This document shows, in pieces, positions 6,075 to 6,138 of a DNA stretch of 6,138 bases (position 1 is the stretch's first letter; each line of letters begins with the position of its first letter). This DNA is from UBA5500 sp023622465 (GTDB lineage Bacteria; Bacillota; UBA994; UBA5500). Both the position numbers and the translations under genes were made by a program. Location of the stretch: contig JAMNZE010000133.1 of assembly GCA_023622465.1 (NCBI GenBank), positions 1 to 6,138 on the forward strand, written 5' to 3'. The notes under the pieces are model-generated. The model was given only the letters and a program-made list of their open reading frames with translations, did not search any database and had not been told where the DNA came from.

Positions 6075-6138
6075 ATGAACGTCTGGCAGATTGCGTGTGG
6101 GGACGGCGGTAGGGACTACTCAGATCTCTTTTTAAAGT
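6075..6138 (+). CDS. start of an unidentified gene, cut by the window edge
   Basis: An ATG at 6075 follows GGAGGT (6063-6068) by 6 bases, an ideal ribosome binding site. The 21 visible codons read MNVWQIACGDGGRDYSDLFL and one further Lys, with no stop before the edge. The sequence is protein-like (aromatic and charged residues in a WQIxxGxxGRDYxxLF pattern) and does not look like a signal peptide or membrane segment. I have the impression that this opening occurs in large bacterial proteins, some linked to restriction or defence, but this is from memory and unverified. No function is assigned. Confidence 0.6.
   Translation, partial: MNVWQIACGDGGRDYSDLFLK

Noticed and set aside
1..6138. CRISPR arrays, tRNA or rRNA genes, insertion sequences
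   Set aside because: Reading both strands showed no regularly spaced repeats, no recognisable tRNA or rRNA segments, no transposase motifs and no terminal inverted repeats.

Overview
The window looks like chromosomal DNA of a low-to-mid GC Gram-positive bacterium, most likely a Clostridia-type Firmicute. This is inferred from strong AGGAGG-type ribosome binding sites, a TTG start, compact U-tailed terminators, and a sigma/anti-sigma pair of a style typical of that class. No database search was possible, so family names rest on motifs read by eye.

Layout from left to right: (1) bases 1-36 may hold the last 11 codons of an upstream gene. (2) 51-1685 (+) encodes an M20-family amidohydrolase resembling AbgB, followed by a strong terminator (1725-1764). 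(3) 1871-2377 (+) encodes a GNAT acetyltransferase of the SSAT/diamine (thialysine) type, with one or two terminators behind it (2465-2482 and 2516-2548). (4) 2567-4483 (-) is a two-gene regulatory operon. An ECF-like sigma-70 factor (3923-4483) overlaps by ATGA the gene for a one-pass membrane anti-sigma-like protein. That second gene is split by a frameshift into a membrane-anchor half (3573-3926) and a large predicted extracytoplasmic half (2567-about 3577). (5) 4484-4809 is a divergent intergenic region with short inverted repeats. (6) 4810-5886 (+) encodes an M42-family metallo-aminopeptidase and ends in a strong terminator (5918-5951). (7) 6075-6138 (+) is the start of a further gene cut off by the window edge.

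The two hydrolases and the acetyltransferase appear to be single transcription units with their own terminators; nothing ties them into one pathway beyond a general role in peptide, amide and amine metabolism. The sigma/anti-sigma pair is convergent with the acetyltransferase gene and divergent from the M42 gene.

The most notable observation is inside the anti-sigma gene. At the frame break lies a diverged tandem duplication: two copies of an about 60-base segment whose starts are 79 bases apart. The copies read as related peptides (NVSELPDSNPETED and DVSELQNGNPWTED) but in different frames. The differences are often synonymous when each copy is read in its own frame. This suggests an older 78-base in-frame duplication followed by a more recent one-base change or a sequencing error. 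I did not find a convincing new multi-gene system.
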